Below are positions 24,167 through 34,801 of a stretch of DNA of 64,000 nt, piece by piece. Position numbers and translations under genes: made by a program. This stretch comes from Triops longicaudatus (lineage: Eukaryota > Arthropoda > Branchiopoda > Notostraca > Triopsidae), in NCBI GenBank assembly GCA_022885665.1, contig JAGQDJ010000108.1:62001-126000 (forward strand), given 5' to 3'. Within the stretch, counting starts at the first letter, position 1, and each line of letters begins with the position of its first letter. Below the pieces are notes generated by a model. It was not told where the DNA came from and ran no database searches. It was given only the letters and a program-made list of their open reading frames with translations.

Positions 24167-25555
24167 ATGTTGAAAGGACTCGCTCTTTTGTGTAAGTGGA
24201 GAGAATTCACTAATAACGTATTTCGAATTGTGCGTCATTACCGTGTTTCTCTATCCCTTTAGTTTTTCTGGTAACAGTGGGACACGCCCAATATGGTCAG
24301 CCATCTAGGCCCGTGAATCGCGGACCGCCCGCCAGATACCAAGGAGAGAAGCCTGCACCGCCCCGTCAGTACGCGACTACGACGACCCCGGTCCCCAATG
24401 TCGAAGTTACTGAAGCTGCAGTCACTACTTATGCTCCTCCAACGCAGCCGCCTCGTCCTTACAACCCAGCTCCCGTGGCTCCTCAACCAGTCCAGTACCC
24501 AGCGGCAGCCGTTGCTCCCCAGTACTCACAACCAGCTCCTATTCAATACCAGCAACAGAAACAGGCTGCTCCCCAATACCCTGCACCAGCTCCCGTTCAG
24601 TATGAACAGAAACCTATAGCTCCTAAGGTTGAACAGGTGAGGTACGAGCAACCGCAAAAAACCGCTCCTGTTAAAGTAGCGGTATATTCGGCTCCAGTGA
24701 CTCTTGCTCCTGCTGTACAGCGCCCTATCGCCGCTTCCATTCCCAAAGTCGCTGCAGTAATCAAGGAAGCCCAAACTGAAGAACCTGATATCAATACTCT
24801 TCCTGGTACAAATTTTGCGTAACGAATTAGGTTTCTTTTAATATTACGTTGCGTTAACAGGTGAACCCGGTAAAGATTACCCTATTTATTCCAGCATTCC
24901 GAAAACTAGCTTCTCCTGTTCTGGAAAGATCGCTGGCTATTATGCTGATGTCGAAGCTGGCTGCCAGGTAATTTATTTACTCATTTTTCTTCGAAACAAT
25001 TCATACAATTGTAAAAAAATGGTACAAATATAGTACCGAAACAAGGAGGACAAGGAAAATTATGCGTGCTGACGTCCTGTTTTTCTGTATTAGGCGTGGC
25101 ATTACTGCAGCTTGGAAGGCTTAGTGGACTCCTTCTTGTGCACCAACGGCACTATTTACTCGCAAGAAAATCGTGTCTGTGACTGGTGGTTCAACGTCGA
25201 CTGTTCACAAACCTCGAAAAACTATGATGTTAACAAAGATTTGTACATCATCCCTTCAACCACCAAGGCTACCGTCGCTATTGTCAAAGCAGCTGAAGCC
25301 TACGCACCCGTAGCTACTTCTTCGCCAGTTAAAGTTGCTGTAGAGCAACATCCAGTGAGTTACGACGCACCCCAAAAGGCCCCCATCACTGTCTATGAAG
25401 TTCCAAGCTACCCAGCTCCTGCTGTAACCCAAACTCCTACGCGTACTCCTGCCCCAGTAGCTTACAAGCCTGAAGCTCCTCGCCAGCAAAGAGTCCGCCC
25501 AGCTCAGCAGCAACGCTATCAGCAACAGCAACCAGCAGCTCAGTCTTATTATTAG
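24167..25555 (+). CDS. Secreted one-domain chitin-binding cuticle protein (CPAP1-like)
   Basis: The exons are 24167-24191, 24263-24805, 24861-24967 and 25095-25555, and all phases join. The protein starts MLKGLALLFFLVTVGHAQ, a clear signal peptide with cleavage after Ala. A long Pro/Ala/Gln/Tyr-rich stretch with repeated QYP and QPAP-type units follows. It leads into LPGEPGKDYP and a single type-2 chitin-binding (peritrophin A, CBM14) domain. That domain has six cysteines, from FSCSGKIAGYYADVEAGCQ to FNVDCS, with the WHYCS and DWWFN aromatic positions intact. A second Pro/Gln-rich tail ends QSYY. This layout matches arthropod cuticular proteins analogous to peritrophins with one domain, structural parts of chitinous cuticle. 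Tyr- and Gln-rich tails could take part in cross-linking; that is inference. Confidence 0.88.
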
Positions 25556-25924
25556 AGAATGAATGAGAATCGTGTTCTAGTGGAGATCTCACCCTAAGAC
25601 ATTTCACCCCCTTTTCTGTATATTCCCCAAGTTTCTCCTTGTTTCTTTATTTTCTGTTTTCCTGTTCCTTCTGCGCTTAGAGAAGCAAAAATGTATTTAG
25701 GGATGTGAATGGATTCCTGTCATCAAAAAGGCAAATTAAAATACAATGCCACGTATTATCTTTAATATCACATGAATATCGCGCATGCTGCATGCAGAGG
25801 AGATTCAGTAACCCGTGTTTTGCTTGCAAAATGCTCAAGAACACATGAGGAATATTATCACAAGGAGGTGGGTTAAAGGGACTAAAATTAAAGGGGTTGC
25901 TAACCAAGATCCAGAGGATTAAAA
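25556..25924. other. Convergent 3' gap between CPAP1-like gene and ZUP1
   Basis: This is untranslated DNA only. No classic AATAAA was found for the CPAP1-like gene; an AATTAAA variant lies near 25735. Confidence 0.5.
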
Positions 25925-28391
25925 TTAATGTGAGAAAATCTTACGAAGCGTCTGACTACGGAATGCGCTGGGATCGCAAAGTTTTGCTAGCCTAGATTTT
26001 AAAAGCAGTTTCTTTTTAAGTATAGTGGCTTTCCAATTAGTTTCTCTTACTTCGAACTCAGTATCGCTTTGCATAAGACCCACAATGGCCACAATTTGAT
26101 ATTGCTTATGCTTGAGCATGGCAGGTGACCTTCGTAACAGTCGCAATCCGCCAACGGGGCTTGCATTATTTAGTAGTTTGCTCATCTGTGGGCGGCTATG
26201 GCTCGGATCCAGAATCAAGAGTTTGAAAGTTTTATCCTTGCACTGCTCAATACCGATTATACTTCGGCTATGTCCTATACGCAAATTAATACATGTCGAA
26301 AAATGACTCATTTATAACGACTATGGTTTTCAAAATGCGGACCTTGGTGCTGCAGGTACAAAGGCGGCTTAATGGGTAAATCGCTCTCAAAATACTGGAG
26401 CACCCATTCAAATAATGCTGGGTGAGATCCATCTTCCGCAGAAGGGCAGTGAAAATCTATTAATTTCACCCTGAAGTGATAAATATTGCCGACTATCAGA
26501 CACTTCTTGCCTTCTGGTTTTTATATCTTCTTATTATAAAATAACGAACCTGAAACCCAAGGATGACAAAAGAGCTGCAATTTCAGTCGCTCCAATCCAT
26601 TTGCGAGTGTCACGGAGTTTGTGGGCCAATTGCTCGCTGCCAGCCACATCGAAACCTTGGCTCCATGCCTTCTCAATTCCAATTTGAAGACGATTAATGG
26701 AAGGAACGTCAACGGACATGCAATTCGTGCCATCAACCCAAGGACAAAGATCAATTAAATGCGGAACGTATGGGTTGTTCCGTAGCAATGACGATATAAG
26801 CATTTGCAGATTCCTATAAATATGATCACAAATGAAATAATAAAGAAGTATTCAACTTGTAGCGCACAATTGTTTCAATTCATCTATTGTACCTGTAGCC
26901 ACAGCCCCAGCCCGCATCACCAAAAGTGGAAGCATAATGGTCCATGTTATGGCAAAGCAAGGATTTCGTCACTGTTACAGTACTGGAACTAATGCGACTC
27001 ACATAATGAATGACGTCTAGTTTGAAAAAGAAAATTACCGTAATCAGGTGAGGAAAAATGTCAAAAAACAGTAAAAGACCTTTTGTGGCTGAAAATCCGT
27101 CATCCATTCCGCTTTTCTCTGCTACTTTAATTTTAATACGTCTTTCATGATAATCCGACACGGACATGGAACCTTGGCATACAGCTTGCAACATAGCAGA
27201 ATCGCTTTGTGAGGCGAAATTGCCTTGTTCGTCCATACCATAACGAGCCTAGGGGACGTTACAAAGTCAGAGACACAAATATAGTTAAAAGACGTCAAAG
27301 GAGACGTGATTACCCTGAGGAACTCAAACTCCCGCTTTTCACGCATTTGCTGAGCAGCTTGCTCACATTTCTGTATCTCTTTAGCTAACAAACGATCTGC
27401 AGATGCTCCCGGAGTAAGTGGGGACACTAGCGGAAAAAAATAACGTTAAATCGATAATATGGACTGAAATATGAAAAAGGCGACAAAATGTTGTACCTTC
27501 TTCAGCAAAATGTTGCTCAACATGAAGGGCGAGCTCGTCACCGACAAAGCTTGTCGAGAAACATACTGGACACGATTGTTGGTTTTTGTTGGAATCACCT
27601 GGAGTCTAGTATAGGGAAAGGATTATTTAAAATTGAAGAATAAACCATTCTAGGTTACTTTTGTGGGTGTGAAAGCTTCAGAATGTTGGCCATCGATGTG
27701 AACCTCGAGCAAAGTATAATCATCGAACTTTGTCATACAGAAAGGGCACACATATTCGCCTTCTGCTTCTAATGGACTGGTTTCAATTGTAGGCCACGTG
27801 TCTACCTAGAAGAAATAATCAAACTAATTAACAGCTTACCACATATAAGTAAAAATTTCAAAGCTATATTTACGAAACAAACAAGCATACAACTAGAGTA
27901 TCGGAATGTTGTGGAACAGCTGCTGGAAGATTGCCATTTTCCAAAACGAGGATTTCGTCAGAATCCTGATCATCAATTGCGTCCAAATGTGTTTGGTTGA
28001 TATGTTCATGGAGCTTAGCCAAGTTCGAATCTTCCATGCCGCAAAATGGACACTCCAGTACCTGATACTGTTTCTGTAAGAAATCATCCACATGCCACGC
28101 AGAGGCAGAATGGCAGTTTTGATAGGTAGTGTTGGATTGGGTGATGGTATGTTGTGTTTCTTTGCTAATATTTTTGAGCGGCGAATTAAGATTTAAGTTC
28201 AAGTTAGACCTTTTTAAGACTGGCGAGTCTACTTGAGACTTTGACTGTCCTATTCCAGCTTCAATAAACTGAATTTCGTCCTCTGTTCCTTTTTCTTTCT
28301 CGTCGTCGGAGCGTAAAATATTGTTGTCGTGTCCGGAGGACGAGTTTTCCTTGTTGCAATCCATATCAGAGTTACTATGATTAGAAATCAT
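25925..28391 (-). CDS. ZUP1: K63-linkage-specific deubiquitinase ZUP1/ZUFSP
   Basis: Nine exons in transcript order: 27891-28391, 27659-27805, 27497-27605, 27314-27426, 27080-27248, 26893-27016, 26550-26813, 26343-26470, 25925-26274. They give about 634 residues; human ZUP1 has 578. The N-terminal half has C2H2-type and UBZ-like zinc fingers (LECPFCGMEDSNLAKLHEHI, YVCPFCMTKF, SCPVCFSTSFVGDELALHVE). The C-terminal half is the papain-like peptidase. Its catalytic cysteine is in GDAGWGCGYR (about residue 385). The histidine is in LQHQGHSRSIIGIE, and the LLILDPS and LKHKQYQI strands follow. ZUP1 cleaves long K63-linked ubiquitin chains and acts in genome stability. One donor (GTCTTT after 27080) is weak, but it is the only one that preserves frame and a normal 63-nt intron. 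Confidence 0.93.
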
Positions 28392-29297
28392 TTATTAAGA
28401 TAAGATTTTAAGAAAAAACGTTTTGAAATGTTTACAAGTTATTATTAAATTTACTCCACTGCACCGGCACGTCCAAAACTCTAGTGTCCAATTCGGATTC
28501 TAAACTGTAAACATTTGTCTTCTGCCACAAAGTAGCACGAAAATCACTAGCCCACAGCTAATGTCCCGCAACTCGTAAATTTATCAAACGTCGTTGCATT
28601 TCCGCTTACCGGTAATTGCACATTCGTAAAATATGATATTTTACTAAGGAACAAATAAAGTTTCGGAGTGTTACCCAAAGGTGACAATCAAATGCAGTAA
28701 TATTTTATTCCTCTTTCATGTTAGTTGTCATCTTTTCTAAGAAAAAACGCTTCTATGAAAATAATGTGGACTAGAGTTTTTTATTTTCTATGTCACTAGC
28801 TAAGACTATAGATAGAGGCATGTTAAAGTAGAAAGTGAGACCTCGGAAAATAATGTTAGATATTCAAGTTAACTAATATCAAATAGGAAAAGAATTTTTT
28901 AATTACGTTTCATCAAATTTTGTAATATAAAAAATTCACTTCAATTCCATTATATTGTGAACAAAATCTGAAAGTTAATTTAATTCACTTCACGCTTATT
29001 CTAACAAAATTCTAGTCAAAGTCAATTAGCGGTTATGTCACTTGCAAGCAACTAGATTTTCTCGGCCTACAAGTGAAATGGGTTTTCTAGTTAAGTCGAA
29101 TTATTTTTACATCTTTCCAGGCATCGGAAACATGCAATTACGATTTAATTAAATATAAGATTTAAATTTAATTAAAATTTAATTTAGTGAACTGAACTTG
29201 CCCACCTCTGATAGACACCCTTCTTTTCTGAGTTATCACGAAAAACGCGTGCAAAATAAACTTGACAGATTTATTAGCCAGGTCAATACACGGACAT
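28392..29297. other. Gap upstream of ZUP1 and downstream of PPIL4
   Basis: This is very AT-rich DNA without coding signal. It contains a palindromic A/T-only tract at about 29143-29188. TTTATT at 29270-29275 (AATAAA on the minus strand) fits the PPIL4 polyadenylation signal. Confidence 0.6.
29143..29188. repeat. A/T-only palindromic tract
   Basis: Overlapping TTTAATTAAAT and ATTTAATTAAAATTTAAT units form self-complementary sequence between ZUP1 and PPIL4. No coding function is seen. Confidence 0.5.
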
Positions 29298-31123
29298 TTA
29301 ACGAGAACTTTTCTGCTTCCGGTCGCGATCCCCTCTGCTATCTGACGCTTCATAACGACGATGATTCCGGTCCCTATCTCGCTCTCTTTCTCTACTCCTG
29401 TCGCGATCGCTGCGTTTCGAGGATCGGCTGCCCTTGATGACATCGCGGTCTCTATACCGATCGTCAGTCCTTCTGTCTCTGTAACTGTCATAGTCCTTTC
29501 TTGAACGTCCGTTATTACGATGGGAACTTCTATTATCGTTACGACTTTCTTTGGGGCTGTAATCGCGCCTATAACCATGTTTTTCAGAAGAATACGAAAC
29601 CCGGTGTCGGTCATCGCGTCTTCTTTCATCATTATGTCTCTCTATGCGCTCTGGGTTCTTTTTTCGTTGGTAGTCGTCAAAACGAGGAGGTTTATGTGGT
29701 TTTGCTTTGTCTCCTCTCTCATCTAAATGTTCAAGCCGGCCTGTTAAGAAAGAATTTTTTTTTTTATTTTATTAAAGTTATGTTCTAGTCCGCCAATAAA
29801 AAGAGCAAAACCGTACCCTTCCCCTTCCAGCGTAAAGTCGCCACAGACTGGCTAAAGTCTACATGAATTCGGCGGTCATCAATAAGGACGTTGTCCATTT
29901 TGAAATATGCGTCCTCGCAAGATTTGGGATTGTCAAACTCAATGAAAGCATACTGTAGAGAATTGCCAGTCTTTTTGTCTCGAATAACTTCACAACTACA
30001 CAAATGCAAAAATAAATCATGTAACCAGGGTAATGTAAAACATATTAGTTACGCCTTTCTTAAATACCTTTTGATCGTGCCGAAGCGGCTAAAAATGATC
30101 ATAAGATCCTCGTCAGTCGTTACTGGATTCAGTTTACAGACGAAGAGAACATTTTCAGGTGGGGCTACGTCAACTGAAGGTAAATCGCCCACCATTTCCA
30201 AAATGGTCGCTCGCGCTTTAGCCTCTTTTTCTTTCAGAGCTTCTTCAATCTCTTCAGCTGTTCGGCCATAATCCTCGTCAAGGTCCTCGTCCGGAGCGAT
30301 GCGTCCACTCTGGAAAAAAAAACACGGCAAAAAAGTGAAAACTACACACAAATCTGTATCATTTATAAGACAGTTATACCTCGAAAATTTCTTGAGTAAG
30401 TTCCGGGGAACGGTCTGGGAATTCTAGACCCGGAGGATCATCAAACGGATCATCTAAGATGACAGTATGTGTGATACGAATGTCCTGGTAAGGAATGTGT
30501 TGGTCATCCGCAATCACTTCGTTAAACTTGAGCAATGTCTCGAATCCTTCAACCACTTCTCCAAAGACGCAATGCTCTCCATCCAAATAATCGAGGTTTT
30601 CTCCCAAGGTAATGAAAAACTGAGAGCCAAGCCTACAAAATTTTAATTTGATGAAATAACAAGTGTCTTAGGTATTTTTTTATATACATGTCGTCACCAA
30701 CGTTAACCATGGATAGAGTTCCCACACTTTCATGTTTAATCTTGGGCATTTTCTCGGCTTCAAAGAACCTGGCTTGTTCTCCATAGATCATCCTAGATAT
30801 ATTTTACACATAGTAAATTCGTATTCTGAGAGCATTAGAATGAGTACCCAAATATGGACTGGCCTCCTTTTGGCGCGTTAACTGGGTCTCCGGTTTGTGC
30901 TATGAAACCAGCTTCCACGTGGGAAAAGAGGCAAAAGTTGTACGCCTTAACTTTACATAGTTTCATAAAGTTCAAGCACGCTAAAAAGAAATACATTGTT
31001 AATTCGAAAACGGTAGTGAGGAATTTGAAATATGCTTGGAAAAAAAATAATACTTCGAGGTCTCTCCTTCGTGTACAAATCCACCGTCAAGTCTCCAATC
31101 GTAGTTTCAATCACCACTGACAT
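29298..31123 (-). CDS. PPIL4: Cyclophilin-RRM protein PPIL4
   Basis: Seven exons in transcript order: 31054-31123, 30848-30980, 30688-30792, 30380-30632, 30068-30309, 29817-29995, 29298-29740. They give about 474 residues; human PPIL4 has 492. The cyclophilin-type prolyl isomerase domain begins MSVVIETTIGDLTVDLYT and continues through CLNFMKLCKVKAYN, FIAQTGDP, LGSQFFITLGENLDYLDG and HCVFGEV. The linker carries DDPFDDPPGLEFPDRSPE. An RRM follows with VLFVCKLNPVTTDEDLMIIF, YAFIEF and KMDNVLIDDRRIHVDFSQS, then the hallmark WKGKG. The tail is rich in Arg, Asp, Ser and Glu. PPIL4 is a nuclear spliceosome-associated cyclophilin. Its start codon is about 350 bp from the PCID2 start on the other strand. 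Confidence 0.96.
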
Positions 31124-31473
31124 ACTCGCGACTGCTTACTGGAAAATCTCGTGGAAAGTCCAGTTTTACTTCACGAGAAGCACGAAATTTCTTAATATTT
31201 GGTTCGATTTGTTTGTATTTACGCTGAAACTTAGCGATTTTTAGAATCGATATCACATCTCCAGCATCAAAACAACTTGGCTTTTGCGCTCGACTGCTTC
31301 GCCCCACCCACCGGGTAGATGGGTGGCGCGACCATTGTCACTACGGTCAGTCTAGCGTAAAAGCCAGGCTGCCACGAAACCTCGATTTACGATTTTTCCA
31401 TGTCGCGCTCTATCGATATTGTTTTTGTTTACAATTCTGTGACCGGATTTCAAACGTCAAATAAATTTTATAA
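31124..31473. promoter_or_regulatory. Shared bidirectional promoter region of PPIL4 and PCID2
   Basis: The two start codons face away from each other only 350 bp apart. The gap has a perfect DRE consensus TATCGATA at 31411-31418, a near-match AATCGATATC at 31245-31254, and a GC-richer middle containing the complementary pair CCACCC and GGGTGG near 31300-31328. It has no TATA box. This fits a housekeeping-type divergent promoter. Confidence 0.6.
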
Positions 31474-33240
31474 ATGAATCCATATTTAAAAGAGGTAGTT
31501 TTTTGTGCCAGTTTTCAATGGGACAATCTATTTTATATGTAAGCTTAAAATTTTCGAAAATTAATTTATCTATTACAGGTCAATGAAGCATGGGATGCAT
31601 ATGATGGTCAACAACTCGCTGTAAGTAACGTTAGTTATCGAATAAGCCAGGTAAAATTATTTCGTTTTTTTATGAAAAAAAACATTAGAATTTGCTTTCG
31701 CTGAAACATAGCCATGTCACGAACACGAGACTGTATATAGAAGATCCTGAAACTTTAATTCGAAGAGTGCTGGATTCGCCTATCAATGAACTTGTAGCTT
31801 GCCACATCAAGTAATGAAGAACGCAGAGAAGCTTGCGGATATTTGAAATTAATATCCGAATACTTGCAGATGCTTGTGTTGCTTAAGTCGCCAATCTTTC
31901 AGAGAGGCTTACCAGTACCAATCTGCTTTGGTCCAAGCTTTTACTAAGCTTTTACAAAGCCAAAAAGATGAAAACTGGGCCCTTCCTATTATGTACGTTG
32001 TTTGCATCGATTTGCGTAAAATTGCCATTCAAGCTGACCTGGAATCCACGCGGAAAAACCTCTCCAAACCAGGCGAAACTTTAGAAAAAGCTGCGGAGTG
32101 CGTCATGGGTTGTTTCCGTGTGTGTGCTGCGGACAAGTTACGCCCTTCTTATCCGAAAAGCTAGGCCCTAAAAATTAACGCTACCTTTGTCTGTATAGTC
32201 GTTCCTCTGAAGATGGTACTAAACGCTGGGGCATGTTAAACTTAGTAAATCAACTCTTCAAAATCTACTTCCGCATCAACAAGCTCCATCTCTGCAAGCC
32301 TTTGATCCGCGCTATCGAAGCTTCTCCATTTAAAACGCAGTTTAGTTTAAGTCAGCTGGTTACCTACCGATACTATGTGGGACGAAAAGCCATGTTCGAT
32401 AGTGACTTCAAATCCGGTAATTCGGAATAATTCAGTGACGGGTTTTAAATTTTTAGCGAAATGTATGTATGAAATTTTTTCCTAATTTTATTTCCACAGC
32501 GGAAGAATATTTGACGTTCGCTTTCCAGAGATGCCATAAGGAGTGCCGAAACAACAAAAGACTGATTTTGATTTATCTTATCCCCGTCAAAATGTTGCTA
32601 GTAAGATTTTCTTGAGAACTTTATGAAAAAAACTGAAATTAGATAATTTAACGGTAAGATTCGTCTGAATGTTATTTAATCTGTTTCTTGTATTTCCAGG
32701 GCCATATGCCTGGTTCAGCGTTGCTAGCTAAATACGATCTTCTCGAGTTTAGCCAAGTCGTAGCAGCTGTCAAGGAAGGCAATTTCCGGAAGTTGAATCA
32801 AGCTCTTGTCTCCCATGAAGCGTTTTTCATTCGTCAGGGCATTTATTTGATCTTAGAGAAGCTGCGAACCATTGCTTACCGCAATCTCTTCAAAAAAGTG
32901 TAAACCTTATTTCCTTCTCAACAAACATTGGATTTTTAGCATAACTTTTCACCTTTTTAGTGTCTTGTTATATTAGCAATTATATTCATTCATGAATTAA
33001 ATTCTTTATTCCTATGCTGTTTTTAGATCGCTCGTGGTGAAAGTACATCAAATTCCCATTCAGGCATTCGTAACAGCGTTGCAGTTCGCGGGCGAAGAAG
33101 ATGTGGATGATGATGAAACTGAGTGCATTCTCGCCAATCTTGTTTACGATAATAAAATTAAAGGCTATTTATCCAAAGCTCATAAGAAGTTAGTCATCAG
33201 CAAACAAAACGCCTTCCCGCCTTTAGCCTCCGCAACTTAA
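31474..33240 (+). CDS. PCID2: PCI-domain protein PCID2 (TREX-2 / mRNA export)
   Basis: Eight exons: 31474-31494, 31579-31620, 31689-31810, 31870-32136, 32199-32416, 32500-32600, 32700-32899, 33027-33240. They give 394 residues; human PCID2 has 399. Diagnostic stretches are KDENWALPIMYVVCIDLR, LVNQLFKIYFRINKLHLC, YYVGRKAMFDSDF, LILIYLIPVKMLLGHMP, HEAFFIRQGIYLILEKL and YRNLFKKV. The end is LVISKQNAFPPL, matching the family C-terminus. PCID2 (yeast Thp1) partners GANP/Sac3 and DSS1 in the nuclear-pore TREX-2 complex that couples transcription to mRNA export. The first two exons are only 21 and 42 nt. The start is set by the only ATG that opens a phase-0 first exon. Confidence 0.95.
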
Positions 33241-33440
33241 TATCGTACTAGAGTAGTACTGAAGTGTCTGTAAGACCTTACGAATACACTGCAATCTTTT
33301 CTATAGCAAAGCAGTGTTTTCATTTGTTTTCGGTCTCGACGTGAGCAGAGCTCGTTGCCGCCCAAAATATAATGTTTCTGACCACCTGTAGCTATTGATC
33401 CGTTGCCTAGGCAAAGCATTTTTTTTATTGAATACAAGGA

Positions 33441-33448
33441 TATCGATT
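33441..33448. promoter_or_regulatory. DRE-like motif before the CFAP97-like gene
   Basis: TATCGATT lies 24 nt before the ATG at 33472, in the 231-bp gap after PCID2. It argues for an independent promoter for the second gene. Confidence 0.3.
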
Positions 33449-33471
33449 CGTTCAGCTGTGGAGCCGAGAAG

Positions 33472-34347
33472 ATGGCCGACAAACGTCCAATTCTCTTGTC
33501 AGAACCATGGTTTCAGCGACGGTACCAGCAACACCGGCAAAAGGTAAATTTAGACTTTCGATTTAAGCTTCATTAATTTCAAGGCTTTGTAGGTGATAAC
33601 AGCGGGTCCGGCAATCGATGCTCAAAGTCCCCCTATATATTCCCACGTTTCCTTCAAGTGCAAAAAACAGCAATTAGAAAAAGAACGACAGACTAAAATT
33701 CAGGATGACAATTTTTTTCTCTTAACTCGCCTTTCGCGCATCATGCACAGGAAGCCGCTGCCATCAGCCCCAAACTCTGCGAAACCCCGTCTACGGTAAG
33801 GTATTGCACTTTATTGTCTCAAGTTTTATAATACTCAACATTAAGCGATTATTCAAAGAACGGACATTTCGAGGTTGATAGGAGCCACAACGTTGAACGC
33901 TTGCCTCCTCTGTCCGCAACGGGAGGCACGCCCACTAATCGGACAGGTTCTGATGCCACATCCCCTAGCAGAAAATCGTCAACCACTTTCCAAGTTACTG
34001 AAAAAGTTGTCGAATTGACCCAAGAACCTTATAAGTCATTAGAATCACTGCCACCGATACCATCGATAACTCCGCTCCCTTCTTCCCGAGTGGTCTCCAA
34101 GAAACTCCGCCCAGCTGTTTCGCAGCCATGCGTGCCTAGCGCTCCCCAACATTCTTCCTTCTGTGGTTGCAAAGCGCGAAGCCCGTCTGAGATAGAAGAG
34201 TGGGAGGCGTGGCGAGCTCGTTTGTTATCCCCTCCCCCAGCACCTTTACCTTCCCCGTCGCCACCTCCCGTACTATACCCTGCCGTCATCCTTCTACAAA
34301 AGGGAGGCGTGGCCTGCGATCTTGACACAGCATCTTCCACACCTTAA
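33472..34347 (+). CDS. CFAP97/hemingway-domain protein (axonemal, sperm-tail type)
   Basis: Exons 33472-33543, 33593-33795 and 33846-34347 give 258 residues. Residues about 25-65 match the CFAP97/KIAA1430 domain: a proline-bounded lead, then VSFKCKKQQLEKERQTKIQ, then DDNFFLLTRLSRIM. Family members carry the same pattern of basic helix, ERQ..I..DN and LL..L..IM. The remaining 190 residues are Ser/Pro-rich and not conserved by eye; they include a CGCKARSPSEIEEWEAWRAR patch. Proteins with this domain (fly hemingway, vertebrate CFAP97 and CFAP97D1) work in cilia and sperm flagella, so a flagellar role is likely but inferred. The gene starts only 231 bp after the PCID2 stop on the same strand. The third-exon acceptor at 33845 was picked for phase. 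Family assignment is moderate. Confidence 0.62.
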
Positions 34348-34801
34348 TAGCTTCACGTGTTTATTATGTTACGAGAATGATCTTTATACCGGTAATCAAA
34401 AAGTGATATATTAAGCCGTTAAATAAAAACTGAGTTCTGTAACTACGATAAGTAAGGGCAACGTTCAATACACTACGTTAGTTTAGATGGCGTACGCTTC
34501 TTTCCGCGCGTGGATCCTTGGGTCCTTTGGCCTTGAAACCTTGACTCAGCGGCCCCGCTGCACTATGTAGAATGTCACAGGGATAGGAGCTAAGGAATTT
34601 TGTATTTTGCACTTGAGGCTCCTCCCTCTCCCTTTTTGACAGTTTCGGAAACATACCCCACCTCCTGGGGAAGAACGAGGGGCTCCCATGCTCTGAGACA
34701 CGTCAGTCTTGCTCAGTCTTCGTTGAGGGGTTAGCATTGTGTGTATTGCTGGTGACGAAGAAGAAATAAGCATGTTCTCACCTGGACCTAGAACAACAAT
34801 C
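34348..34801. other. Gap between CFAP97-like gene and TMLHE
   Basis: An AATAAA at 34422-34427 fits the CFAP97-like 3' end. The rest is non-coding or the TMLHE upstream region. Confidence 0.5.

Noticed and set aside
28392..28720. Possible plus-strand partner gene divergent from ZUP1
   Set aside because: No open frame with recognisable content begins in this gap; the next coding sequence is on the minus strand.
29168..29632. 154-residue minus-strand open frame at the PPIL4 3' end
   Set aside because: It is the wrong frame of the Arg/Asp/Ser-rich PPIL4 tail exon; the tail in the spliced frame ends at 29298.
34029..34340. 103-residue minus-strand open frame over the CFAP97-like gene
   Set aside because: It is antisense to the Ser/Pro-rich third exon, whose phase joins the upstream exons; the antisense frame shows no domain.
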